Source: a virus
DNA: 24,100 nucleotides
Virus record (IMG/VR): IMGVR_UViG_3300036768_001570
Span: 1 to 24,100 of that record
Reading direction: 5' to 3' (one strand)
The notes under the pieces were generated by a model. It searched no databases and was not told the origin of the DNA. It worked only from the letters and a program-made list of their open reading frames with translations. This document shows, piece after piece, positions 5,690-14,851 of the stretch (its first letter is position 1; each line of letters opens with the position of its first letter). The position numbers and the translations under genes were made by a program.

Positions 5690-8600
5690 TTAAGTTATCG
5701 CTATTATCCTAAATCTTTTAAACATTGGAGGATTAGCTGGATTTTTAGAACGTCCCACTATCTTGACTTTGAAAGTACTAAATTCTTTAGTACCAAACAC
5801 GTTTGGCATCAGTTCACTTAGAGTAAATTCAACTTCACGATAATCTAACAAGCTATTACTGATGAAATCCTTCCAGACTCCTTCAATGAGAGTCCAATTT
5901 TTAGTATCTATATCAATATTTTCCCATGGATGGAGAATTTTGATATAAATGTCAAAATCCGTATCTTGAGGCTTATAGACATCTACTAATATTTTTGCGT
6001 CAAGTGCAGGATTACGAAGCACTGCATTGCGTGTCACATATTTGAATACTTCACTTCCATTTACAGGATCAGTTTCAGGAGAGAATTGACTTGTTGCATT
6101 TGGACTTACAGCCATCACAGCAGGATCGGCAAATCCTACTCTATTTGCAACCCCAATTAAGCTAAAACTTTCAACGTTCACCACTGGACTTAATAATTTG
6201 TTAGATGTTTTAAAATTACAAGTAACTTTTATACTGGAATCCCCTGCGAGACGCCGAATTTCATTTAAACGACTCGCGAATTTGAGTGGTTTTCCGACAT
6301 GAGTATCTTGTCCAGGAACGAAAAGTTTGGGCTCTTGACGAACATAATCATCAGACTCAAATAATCCGTTACATGCATGGCCGATGCCTGCTAATCGCCA
6401 TTCATATTCAGTTCCGTGAGCAGTAAAACTGCCGCTCACATTGAACATTTCATAGCGTCGATTCACATCAAGAATTACATCTCCACCCGCAAAACCAGTT
6501 AAGTTGGCAGGTGTAGTGGTTTGTACAATAAAGCTATCTACGCTATCAACTTCAATAACAGTGAGCTCATCATTCAATTCTGCAAGAGGAATGCCATTGA
6601 TATCAATATTGAAATCTTGATTAATAAATCCTGTAACGACATTACTAGGACCTAATGTTACGGGGTGTCCCATGAAATTTGTTACTAAGTAAGCATTATT
6701 TAGATTGGGTACAATGCTTTGTGCAGTGAAAGTCTGGCCTTGTAAGAAATAGCCTTTTATGTTAGTTAATTCACAATCTACTGTATTGTTCTGAGCTGCT
6801 TTCACGCTTCTGATAATCGCAGAACCAGTGCTGGTGGTAATTTTTTGTCCTATTACTAGTTGCCCCGAGCTAGCTGTAACATTCAAACGAGTAAATTCCC
6901 CGATATGGAAACTTACTTTATCACCGACTACTATGCCATGATTTTTGCAATGTACCCGAACTCTATGACTACCTGCTTCTGTTTCGAACGGGTCAGTGAC
7001 TATTTCTTCATCATATAATGGTTTGTTTTTCAGTACAAGATTCATTTGATCATGTTTGAACCTTGCTCGATACATTACGTATTTCAAATCTTCGTATTGG
7101 CTAGCAGTCCATGTCGAGCTATTTTGCGATTTGAAAAGAGTCCCTAATGAAGGTTGTTTATCGATAATGAAACCTGGTCTCGTCACATCTTCTTGTCCTA
7201 GAACTGAAATCCAAACTCGAGTTTCTGGGGATGTAGACCCAACTATCAATGCGTATTCTTTTCCTCCTTCGATAAAGATCGGATAAGGGAAAGTCACGCG
7301 GGTAGAAGTTCTTCCCCTTTCATCAGCATTTATTTGACTCCAATCAAGAAAAGCCTGACCTAACAGAGTTTTGCCTGGATAACCATTTTCGGTATTTTTT
7401 ATCTGAACTACAATACGGTCAGATTTATACACAGAATGGAACCAAAGATCAACTCCCGTGATAAAACAACTTTCATCGGCCCAGAAAGTTTGCGCTAAAG
7501 GATCCCAATCCCAAAATTCTTGGCTTGTTACTCCTAGAATTTGAGTAGTAGTGTTTTCCCATGTTTGTGTTTTAACAGTACTAGTTACTGTATTAACAGT
7601 TTGCATGCTATCATGAACAGTAGTATCAATCAACATAGGTGTTATCACATTCATAGTGGTGGCCTGTTTACTGATATCCAAGCCCCCTGCCCAATAAACG
7701 GCTTCAGCGCTTGTCATCAGCAAATCAGGATCACGACTGTCTTTCGGGTCATTTGTCAGACGGAATGTTTTCTGACCATTGAAAAATCTACCAGGAGGAA
7801 TGCGGAAAACACCAGAAACATTCCCATTACTATCAACGATGATAGGCGTTCCGAATGTGCTTCCGGTAGTCAATGGACGACAATAAGCAGTCACATCAAC
7901 ACCATCAAAGAAAGCATAGAGACGAGTATTGGGTTTCATGCCTGTTGCATGGAACTCAATATCCCTTGATCTCATGTACGGTATAATACTGATATCTGTT
8001 ACACGATCACCTAAGTTGTAAGAAGTAGTGCGAGTATCAAACGTCGTCTTGATACCACTGCGCTGCCAATCAGTAACAGTTGTGGTGGTTGTAGTAGTTT
8101 CTATTCCTCCTACAGTAGTCGTATCTCTACCGGTGGTAGTGGTGACAGTATGACCCCACACACCTGGAGCATTTTCATGCCATCCCAAATTGGGATTAAA
8201 CCAGTAATCAACGCTCGTGTTCGTCCAATCGCGAGAAGTTGAAGAAGACCACGTCTGTTGTGAAGAGCTGGAGGAAACAGTAGAATTGACAGCAGTCCAT
8301 GCGCCCCATTCAATTCCAATGACACCAGCTTTATTCGCGATTCTTTGGATGACATCTATGCCAGTATCGACGTTGACCACAAGATTGGGTTCGCGATGGA
8401 CGTCACCCCACGTGTCATGATCAGGAGATAGAACCATCTTACCTTTTTTCTCATAGACTAAATATGGGTTTGTTGAAATATGTTTACTGGCATATGGCTG
8501 GGCATGCCAAAATTCACTATCATAATCAATCATTACAACATTGCCGAGTATCTTGGCATTAGTTGTGCTAGTAGTATCAACATCAAATCCCGTATGGAAC

Positions 8601-11389
8601 ATCGTATAGGAAGGACGCAACTCAGTCCTTTTCCTGTCCAAAGAAGCACGAAATTCACTACTTTCTAGGTTCGCAGCTTGATAATTCACGAAGTTGTCAG
8701 CCACGAACCCATTTTTGAAACGATCAAAACCATTTTCATCTTTGATTTTTAGTTCGGCAGTTTGCATTTCCAGCATCGTGAAGGTTGTATAATATTCAAT
8801 ATTGGAAATGCGCTCTTCCAATCGACCGATGTCGCGCATAGTATAACGTTTGTTTTCAATGAAACGCAATGAAATATCTTTCTTTATATCATAAACAAAT
8901 GGCTTCATAATAACATGATATATTGCCATTTCATTTCCAGTTTCAATTCGAGGAGGAGATGGGGATTCGCTGCTTACACCTTTTTTCTGATAGACGTCAC
9001 CATTTTTATTCACAACTATTGAATCAGTTCGAGGTAGATAATATTCAACGTCAGTATTGTACAAACTGTTGAGCGCGGGCTGTTTTATGTCAACCGTCGA
9101 GGAATCTAAAATCAAAGGACGAAAATCCAAACAACTCCTCATATCATAAATGAGGCCTGATGTGGATTTGTAGTAAGGAATATCTTCATAACCATAATCT
9201 AAGTTAGGATCATCGACGATGTTTCTGTAACTGTCAACAGAGAAGAAGTCGCCTGGTCCGTGTTCATAATAAGAAAAAGTTACTTCGAATCTGTCAGTTC
9301 CCGACCAGTTCGGAGCAGTAGGTTTCTTAGTTAGAACGATGGGGATATAGGCGAAATCATTTTGACCCATCGTCCAGGTAAAATGTTCTGTTACATCTGT
9401 TTTATTGGCAGGATTTGCTACAGGATATTTTTTTATACTTATAATTTTAAATAAATCAGCTTTAGATAAAGTAATTGTGCCGCTAGATGTGATTTGTAAA
9501 TCAGACTCTGTAGTTGTGATAAGAGTCTTAGTCTTTTCGGTGACGTTGTTCTTTAGTACATTATGATAAAGAATAACTTGTTTACCCGCATGGGAGCTTG
9601 CATTAACAGTAATAGTTGTTTGTGTGATGGTTATGTTAGAAAGAGGAATTTTGGTGAATGATCCATTAGATTCGACAACACCGCAGAGCGTGTAAATTGG
9701 GTTCGCCAGATCGAAAAATTCACCAGAACCTGCATTCCATGTGTATTGGCCAAATGAATTCAAAGTTGCTTTGAATTTTTTGCGCGTGGTGTAATTTAAG
9801 CTACTGATTGTCGGGTTATCGACGTCATGTAAGCTCTTTATATGAGAACGCCCGATATCCCAAATTAGTGTAGATGCATTTGTATTATAGATTTTCGGTT
9901 TACCTGTTGCATCATCATTGACAGTTGTTGCGATGAAAGTAACCAGACCTGTATAATACAAACTTTTGACCATATCATAGGTCTTGTTGGGGTTCATCGT
10001 GATGCTTGCAAAATACAAGCGATACCGATCAACGCCACTTACTGTTGAATCGTATTCGACATCATAAACTTTTATTTTACCAATTACGGAACCTGTCGGT
10101 AAACCGCCACTTACGGGGCCGTCGTACAGATCGACGGTTTGGTTAGTGAAAATACTAGATCCAGTTGAAGCATCTGGAGAGAAAGCGCTGTTAGGTGCTA
10201 ATGTTACCAGAACATAATTCAAGCTACCAATGCGATTGTAGTAGTTTCTGACTTTCCTAGTATCACGCGCCTTTTCAAGGAAAATCATTGATTCGGCTAT
10301 ACGTTCAACTAGATAACCTCTTATGTAGGCTTTACCGTCGCTCACGATTCCTACAAAGAGATTTTCATCACCACCCTCTTCTTTAGTGAAATATCCATTA
10401 GGATCATCTGGAGTTTTCTTCAGATGTTCGAAAAATTTCACTCTGAATGGAACAACTGTATAGTTGCCACTCTCATCATAAGTACGCTCGGCGAGTAGAT
10501 CTAAGAGAGCGGCATAATCGGTACGAGAGCGAACATACTGAACAACACCTTTCGTGACGCGAACAAGAGTGATGAAGTTTTCACCATCCGAGAAATTCTC
10601 AGAACGAACTGCAGGAATTAAGCGAACGCGGGCACGATCTGCTCCATCCGCTGAATAATTGGGATAGCCAAGAGCATTATCATACAGACTTGGATCATCC
10701 TCTGCAGTAACGATGTCTACAACTACATCTAATCCTACCACATAACTTTCTTTATTGGCTGTATATTTTTCAGCTACTAATAATTCATGATCAATATCAA
10801 TAAAATAACCATAAACATAATAAGTACTTTCTGGAATATTCCATAAAGTTCCCTTACCCGTAGGTGACAAATTAGGATAACTGTCGTTACTATTAGGGCA
10901 AGTAGGGCAACGAACCTTAACACTATATGTAACAATATCATTATCATCAACTACATCAATTACTTCTCCGTTCAGAAAAATATGCGTTTCTTGGTCGGCT
11001 CCAGTTAAGGTATAAGCAACGTATAAAGTATCAGGATCATCGTCAGTCGCAGGCACATGTTTTAATAAAACTGCTTCTATTTGACTAGTTTGCCCACGAA
11101 GACGTTTATCGATTAATTTATTGTAATCGATTGGTTTATTATCCCATGGGCTAACTGGATCTATTGTCACATAATGAGCATTCAAACGCGTCGGCGAAGA
11201 ACCATTCACTTTCGCGCCATGTTTGAAAACATGATCAGCAAAACGTTGCAATTGATGGTGTTGAATGCTTTGAATTTGATTTAATTCACGCGCCTGAACT
11301 GGCTTGGATGGCTTAAAAAGAACTCGAACAAAGTTCTTTTTTTCATCGAAGTCATCAAAATACGGCTGTTTATTAAAATTCATTGTCAT
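5690..11389 (-). CDS. Giant baseplate / fibre-anchoring protein (DUF4815 family)
   Basis: This is the largest gene in the window, 1899 residues. The N-terminus MTMNFNKQPYFDDFDEKKNF followed by VRVLFKPSKPVQARELNQIQ is the start of the DUF4815 family found in T4-type phages of marine and freshwater bacteria. A Ser/Thr-rich stretch lies around residues 1065-1110, and a DPLAQTF motif near residue 1295 begins a conserved beta-rich region. The C-terminus is FKRFRIIAIT. The protein lies where T4 has gp9-gp12 and no other gene resembles those, so it likely forms the outer baseplate and holds the fibres. Two start codons are possible (11389 and 11383); neither has a clear ribosome binding site, so coupling to gp8 across 28 nt is likely. 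Structural role is inferred. Confidence 0.75.
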   Translation of the reverse strand: MTMNFNKQPYFDDFDEKKNFVRVLFKPSKPVQARELNQIQSIQHHQLQRFADHVFKHGAKVNGSSPTRLNAHYVTIDPVSPWDNKPIDYNKLIDKRLRGQTSQIEAVLLKHVPATDDDPDTLYVAYTLTGADQETHIFLNGEVIDVVDDNDIVTYSVKVRCPTCPNSNDSYPNLSPTGKGTLWNIPESTYYVYGYFIDIDHELLVAEKYTANKESYVVGLDVVVDIVTAEDDPSLYDNALGYPNYSADGADRARVRLIPAVRSENFSDGENFITLVRVTKGVVQYVRSRTDYAALLDLLAERTYDESGNYTVVPFRVKFFEHLKKTPDDPNGYFTKEEGGDENLFVGIVSDGKAYIRGYLVERIAESMIFLEKARDTRKVRNYYNRIGSLNYVLVTLAPNSAFSPDASTGSSIFTNQTVDLYDGPVSGGLPTGSVIGKIKVYDVEYDSTVSGVDRYRLYFASITMNPNKTYDMVKSLYYTGLVTFIATTVNDDATGKPKIYNTNASTLIWDIGRSHIKSLHDVDNPTISSLNYTTRKKFKATLNSFGQYTWNAGSGEFFDLANPIYTLCGVVESNGSFTKIPLSNITITQTTITVNASSHAGKQVILYHNVLKNNVTEKTKTLITTTESDLQITSSGTITLSKADLFKIISIKKYPVANPANKTDVTEHFTWTMGQNDFAYIPIVLTKKPTAPNWSGTDRFEVTFSYYEHGPGDFFSVDSYRNIVDDPNLDYGYEDIPYYKSTSGLIYDMRSCLDFRPLILDSSTVDIKQPALNSLYNTDVEYYLPRTDSIVVNKNGDVYQKKGVSSESPSPPRIETGNEMAIYHVIMKPFVYDIKKDISLRFIENKRYTMRDIGRLEERISNIEYYTTFTMLEMQTAELKIKDENGFDRFKNGFVADNFVNYQAANLESSEFRASLDRKRTELRPSYTMFHTGFDVDTTSTTNAKILGNVVMIDYDSEFWHAQPYASKHISTNPYLVYEKKGKMVLSPDHDTWGDVHREPNLVVNVDTGIDVIQRIANKAGVIGIEWGAWTAVNSTVSSSSSQQTWSSSTSRDWTNTSVDYWFNPNLGWHENAPGVWGHTVTTTTGRDTTTVGGIETTTTTTTVTDWQRSGIKTTFDTRTTSYNLGDRVTDISIIPYMRSRDIEFHATGMKPNTRLYAFFDGVDVTAYCRPLTTGSTFGTPIIVDSNGNVSGVFRIPPGRFFNGQKTFRLTNDPKDSRDPDLLMTSAEAVYWAGGLDISKQATTMNVITPMLIDTTVHDSMQTVNTVTSTVKTQTWENTTTQILGVTSQEFWDWDPLAQTFWADESCFITGVDLWFHSVYKSDRIVVQIKNTENGYPGKTLLGQAFLDWSQINADERGRTSTRVTFPYPIFIEGGKEYALIVGSTSPETRVWISVLGQEDVTRPGFIIDKQPSLGTLFKSQNSSTWTASQYEDLKYVMYRARFKHDQMNLVLKNKPLYDEEIVTDPFETEAGSHRVRVHCKNHGIVVGDKVSFHIGEFTRLNVTASSGQLVIGQKITTSTGSAIIRSVKAAQNNTVDCELTNIKGYFLQGQTFTAQSIVPNLNNAYLVTNFMGHPVTLGPSNVVTGFINQDFNIDINGIPLAELNDELTVIEVDSVDSFIVQTTTPANLTGFAGGDVILDVNRRYEMFNVSGSFTAHGTEYEWRLAGIGHACNGLFESDDYVRQEPKLFVPGQDTHVGKPLKFASRLNEIRRLAGDSSIKVTCNFKTSNKLLSPVVNVESFSLIGVANRVGFADPAVMAVSPNATSQFSPETDPVNGSEVFKYVTRNAVLRNPALDAKILVDVYKPQDTDFDIYIKILHPWENIDIDTKNWTLIEGVWKDFISNSLLDYREVEFTLSELMPNVFGTKEFSTFKVKIVGRSKNPANPPMFKRFRIIAIT

Positions 11390-11417
11390 TTCTAGTACCG
11401 ATTAAAGAAAGTGTTTG

Positions 11418-12971
11418 TTAGAATACAATCGCGACTTTAATATGTTCTTCCTGGCTTTCAGACCTCGTAACACTCTTAATGTTACTGAGATAGAGGATGT
11501 ATCCAGTTCCAGGAACAATCTTATTTAATGAGCTGGAATTATTTGTAAATTCAGGATGTGCAGGTCCGATGTACTTGGCGCCAAACGCAAAACCTGACGA
11601 GTCTTTTACGTCTGCAATAATTCCAACTTGTCTGAAATCACTGCCTACACCTGTCAAGAAGTATGGATCATTTGTTCCGAGAACTGAGCTGATAATCGCA
11701 GTTGAAGCTCCCAATTCAGTAATAATGTTACTACCGTGACCGTTGATAGGCGCCATGATGGCTTTGGCTACGCAGCCTGCAATACCAGGAATAATCCAAA
11801 CTTTTGCAGTCGTGTAATTCGAGCCACCATTAGTGATTGTTACAGATTGAATTTGGCCGCCAGAAATTGTTACGCTTGCGGTTGCACCCGTTCCGTCGCC
11901 TGTTATAATTGCAATGGCTCCGTCTGTATAACCATTCCCGCCATTAACGACCGTGCATGATGTGATTTGTTTCGTGGTTGGATTTATATTTGCATTAACG
12001 ACAGCCCCCGAACCAGAAACGCCACTTTCTTTCACAATCGCATATGTTTCTGCATCGTAATTCGTTCCAGGAGTTGCAATTAAGACTTGACGAATAGTAT
12101 TTGTTGCAGTTTTCGTTGCGAATGCACTCGCCCCAGTCCCCGTTCCAATGATAGAAACTGACGGAGATGTAAAAGCTCCTGTCTGTGATAAAATTTTAAA
12201 TGTACTGATACTTTTAGGTAGGGCTGCCTGTTGAACTTGCCATTGAGATGAGCCATCATCATATGATTTGTACTCAATCGGTAAGAAATCACTTGTTAAG
12301 AATCCTGCGATGTCCGCGCTATCAACAGTACCCATATACTTCCATGCATAACCGTCAGCGAGGTTTATAACGCCAGTGCTAATTCCTGTAGGCTTACTGG
12401 TTGACGGCGATCCGTTATTATTATTCAAACACTTGTAGATCTTATATTCATCAGTTACAACATAAAAAGGATGTTCATATGCATTCGGATCAAACGGATC
12501 TTTTTCGCTGTCGTATTGAGAATAATATGCGCCGCTTGTCCAATTATATCTTTGAATTCCGAGTTTGATATCGCCTTCTTCTATTTTCTTCAGGCTGATA
12601 ATATTGTTTAACGTGACATAATCTTGAGAATCGGATGTATTTGGGACTGGTGGAGAGTTTTCATCAGCCCAGGGATCTTTCCTCCCAATGAAAACGAACA
12701 GACCGCCTTGGAAATTATCGCTAGAAGGAAGAAATTCTACGAATACCCAGTTAACACCCCCGTCACTTTGAACTCCACTGACATGAGTTGGAGGAATATT
12801 ACCTGTTGTTCCTGAAGAAGAGGCGACGTATTTAGCATTATTGTAATAAACGACCTTACCTTCAGAAACAGTCATGCCAGGAGCCCACAAATCAGGCCGC
12901 TTTGTTCTTAAAGAATTTATGAAGCTGCTAGATGTAAAGCTTCTGATGTTTTGACTAAATTTTGCTGGCAT
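11418..12971 (-). CDS. gp8: Baseplate wedge protein gp8-like
   Basis: A 517-residue protein. Motifs line up with T4 gp8 in order: FVFIGRKDPWADENSPPVP (T4 has a similar FGRSEPW segment), YKIYKCLNN, LADGYAWKYM (T4 GDGYVWEYL) and a final EEHIKVAIVF (T4 ends EEINILFTF). T4 gp8 is 334 residues. The extra length includes an N-terminal module (VSEGKVVYYNNAKYVASSSG, a chitin-binding-like small beta motif) and a central glycine/threonine-rich repeat region around residues 280-400 (VVNGGNGYTDGAI and ITNGGSNYTTAKV). gp8 is part of the six-fold wedge. A GAGGTAAAG site precedes the ATG. Gene order after gp7-like supports the call. Confidence 0.8.
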   Translation of the reverse strand: MPAKFSQNIRSFTSSSFINSLRTKRPDLWAPGMTVSEGKVVYYNNAKYVASSSGTTGNIPPTHVSGVQSDGGVNWVFVEFLPSSDNFQGGLFVFIGRKDPWADENSPPVPNTSDSQDYVTLNNIISLKKIEEGDIKLGIQRYNWTSGAYYSQYDSEKDPFDPNAYEHPFYVVTDEYKIYKCLNNNNGSPSTSKPTGISTGVINLADGYAWKYMGTVDSADIAGFLTSDFLPIEYKSYDDGSSQWQVQQAALPKSISTFKILSQTGAFTSPSVSIIGTGTGASAFATKTATNTIRQVLIATPGTNYDAETYAIVKESGVSGSGAVVNANINPTTKQITSCTVVNGGNGYTDGAIAIITGDGTGATASVTISGGQIQSVTITNGGSNYTTAKVWIIPGIAGCVAKAIMAPINGHGSNIITELGASTAIISSVLGTNDPYFLTGVGSDFRQVGIIADVKDSSGFAFGAKYIGPAHPEFTNNSSSLNKIVPGTGYILYLSNIKSVTRSESQEEHIKVAIVF

Positions 12972-12985
12972 CTTTACCTCAGCTG

Positions 12986-14851
12986 TTATACAAGAGAAAT
13001 TTCAGGATCGATTGTCTCTTGAATTTGTCTTTCTTCGCGCGATTCGAACGCTGCTACTAACGAATCAAAATATCCACTCGGATATGTAAAATTATTTGAG
13101 AATTTGATTATGTCCATGTTATTTATACTGAAAATTGTGCTACCTTTGGTTTCTTCAATATAAGAATTATAAGTTAATTGAGATCCTAAATTTGGCGAGT
13201 AATTATTTGCTGTTGTTGAGAAGATCTCATCGAGATATATATCAATTGTTCTAGATTCTAATGTTTCATTCCTCGTTTCAAGTACTTGTTCTATCAATTC
13301 TCCGAAGTCACCGACAGAATACGCGAATTTATCCAAGAACTTGACAATATCGAGCTCATTCACACTAAATATAGTGCTCTTACCAATTCTCTTGAGATAA
13401 GAGTCGATTTGAATTCTAGAATTAAGAATGATAGGATATATTAGAATCTCTTCAATTCTTCTTATCGATTTGCTCTGATTAAATTTCAGGTATAAGTTGA
13501 GAGGAAGCGCTGTTTCGCTGAGAAAAACATTAAATCTTTTGTATCCTACAGGATGTACTAAGTCATCGACAATATCATTGAATTGTGAACTATCTACTCT
13601 ACTAGTGATGACATACGAAAAGTTCTGGAAATAGTTGCTATCATGAATGAAACAATCATGACCTAGAACACCTTGTTTGTTCTTGAAAATTAATTTTTTC
13701 TCACTCAAACATTTGTTTGTGATAATTTCAAATGAAGCGCCAGTTCCTCTCAGACTTGAGACGGTTACGCTAGGGGTTTCGGAAATGAATTTCCAATATT
13801 CATCAAGAATCTCAATGCTTTTTATTCCGCCGATAGTAGTGGAAGTTCCTATTACTTCTGCACCTGTTCCATTTTCAGAAACAACTACTAGCCGTGGAAT
13901 GTCGTCATAATTGTAACCATGACTCCAAATTTTTACTTTCAATATCTGGCCAAGAGATCCAACTTCACTAACTGTTGCGAAGAATCCTGAACCACTTTTT
14001 GTGTTATTTTCAGCTTTGATGTAGTCACCTACGACATAACCGTGACCGCCGTTTACAATATTGATTCCTGATATTCCGCCTGTGTAGACACTTTTTACGC
14101 GAATAAGTCCTTTAATTTCTGTTCCGTTGATAATAATCTCATCTCCTGGCTTGTACAGAATCCCAGGATCATTAATTTTCAATTTCGCACATTGAAAAAT
14201 CGTTTCAGTTACAGACGTTTCTCCGTCAGTTATGATTATATTTTCGAGCGGAGAGAAATCTTCTTTAGACTCACTTACTAAAATTTGTAAGTATTGAATA
14301 TTATTGAAAACAATAGGAGAGATTTCTTCAACGGATAGAGAAGTTTTACTTCTTTCGCCAACTATCGAAATGTTCGATAATCCGCTCCGAATAATTCTCT
14401 CATACTTATCGCTGCCGAAGTTATTAGCTGTTGTTAAAATCAGATGGCCCGTGACATGTTTCGCGTCACTCAGTGAGAAAAGTTTTTCTCTCGGGTAACT
14501 GATCGCGACATCTTCTCCACCACCAAACAATACTTTGAATAGATATCTAAAACTCTCAAAACTCCCGCGACTCAAATAGAAATCGCGAAGAGTTGAAACT
14601 AGCATACTCTTGCTTATTTTAAGTGGTCGCTTGAACCTCCATCCAAGCTCAGAAATGATTAGATCAACGTAAGGTTCAATCTGGTTATTGACTTCTTGGT
14701 TTTCCCAAAATTCTGTTAGAACGCGAATGAAATTCTCATTAGTTTCAAGCCATCTGTAAAAATCAACAATCAGTTTGTGTGCGGCAGGGTATTCCTGAGT
14801 TATAAAATTCGGAATCCTGCTTTCAATTTTAGGAAAGATTGGGTTACGCAT
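12986..14851 (-). CDS. Baseplate wedge protein gp7-like with duplicated C-terminal module
   Basis: A 621-residue protein from the ATG at 14851. That start overlaps the gp6 stop by 8 nt (ATGCGTAA); an in-frame TTG at 14857 is less likely. The N-terminal region (FITQEYPAAHKLIVDFYRWL, then LRDFYLSRGSFESFRYLFKV and LFGGGEDVAISYPREKLF) is a signature of a wedge protein that sits at the gene 7 position in many T4-type phages. It is shorter than T4 gp7 (1032 residues). The middle contains NGGHGYVVGDYI-type repeats also seen in gp8 here. The last 140 residues contain two related copies of a module with SYLKRIGKSTIFSVNELDIV and SYIEETKGSTIFSINNMDII. Function as the gp7 equivalent is inferred from position and N-terminal family resemblance. 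Confidence 0.7.
   Translation of the reverse strand: MRNPIFPKIESRIPNFITQEYPAAHKLIVDFYRWLETNENFIRVLTEFWENQEVNNQIEPYVDLIISELGWRFKRPLKISKSMLVSTLRDFYLSRGSFESFRYLFKVLFGGGEDVAISYPREKLFSLSDAKHVTGHLILTTANNFGSDKYERIIRSGLSNISIVGERSKTSLSVEEISPIVFNNIQYLQILVSESKEDFSPLENIIITDGETSVTETIFQCAKLKINDPGILYKPGDEIIINGTEIKGLIRVKSVYTGGISGINIVNGGHGYVVGDYIKAENNTKSGSGFFATVSEVGSLGQILKVKIWSHGYNYDDIPRLVVVSENGTGAEVIGTSTTIGGIKSIEILDEYWKFISETPSVTVSSLRGTGASFEIITNKCLSEKKLIFKNKQGVLGHDCFIHDSNYFQNFSYVITSRVDSSQFNDIVDDLVHPVGYKRFNVFLSETALPLNLYLKFNQSKSIRRIEEILIYPIILNSRIQIDSYLKRIGKSTIFSVNELDIVKFLDKFAYSVGDFGELIEQVLETRNETLESRTIDIYLDEIFSTTANNYSPNLGSQLTYNSYIEETKGSTIFSINNMDIIKFSNNFTYPSGYFDSLVAAFESREERQIQETIDPEISLV
13120..13127 (-). promoter_or_regulatory. 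Candidate internal late promoter TATAAATA upstream of gp8
   Basis: An exact T4 late box TATAAATA (context AGTATAAATAACATGG, minus strand) lies inside the gp7-like gene, about 150 nt upstream of the gp8 start. It also encodes Ser-Ile-Asn-Asn, and AT-rich coding DNA can produce it by chance, so promoter activity is only a possibility. Confidence 0.35.

Noticed and set aside
7541-7969. Plus-strand 142-residue cysteine-containing reading frame
   Set aside because: Antisense to a conserved region of the giant protein; no ribosome binding site or promoter box.
8110-8420. Short reading frames on both strands within the giant protein gene
   Set aside because: They are shadows in the Ser/Thr-rich part of the 1899-residue frame, without start signals or recognisable product.
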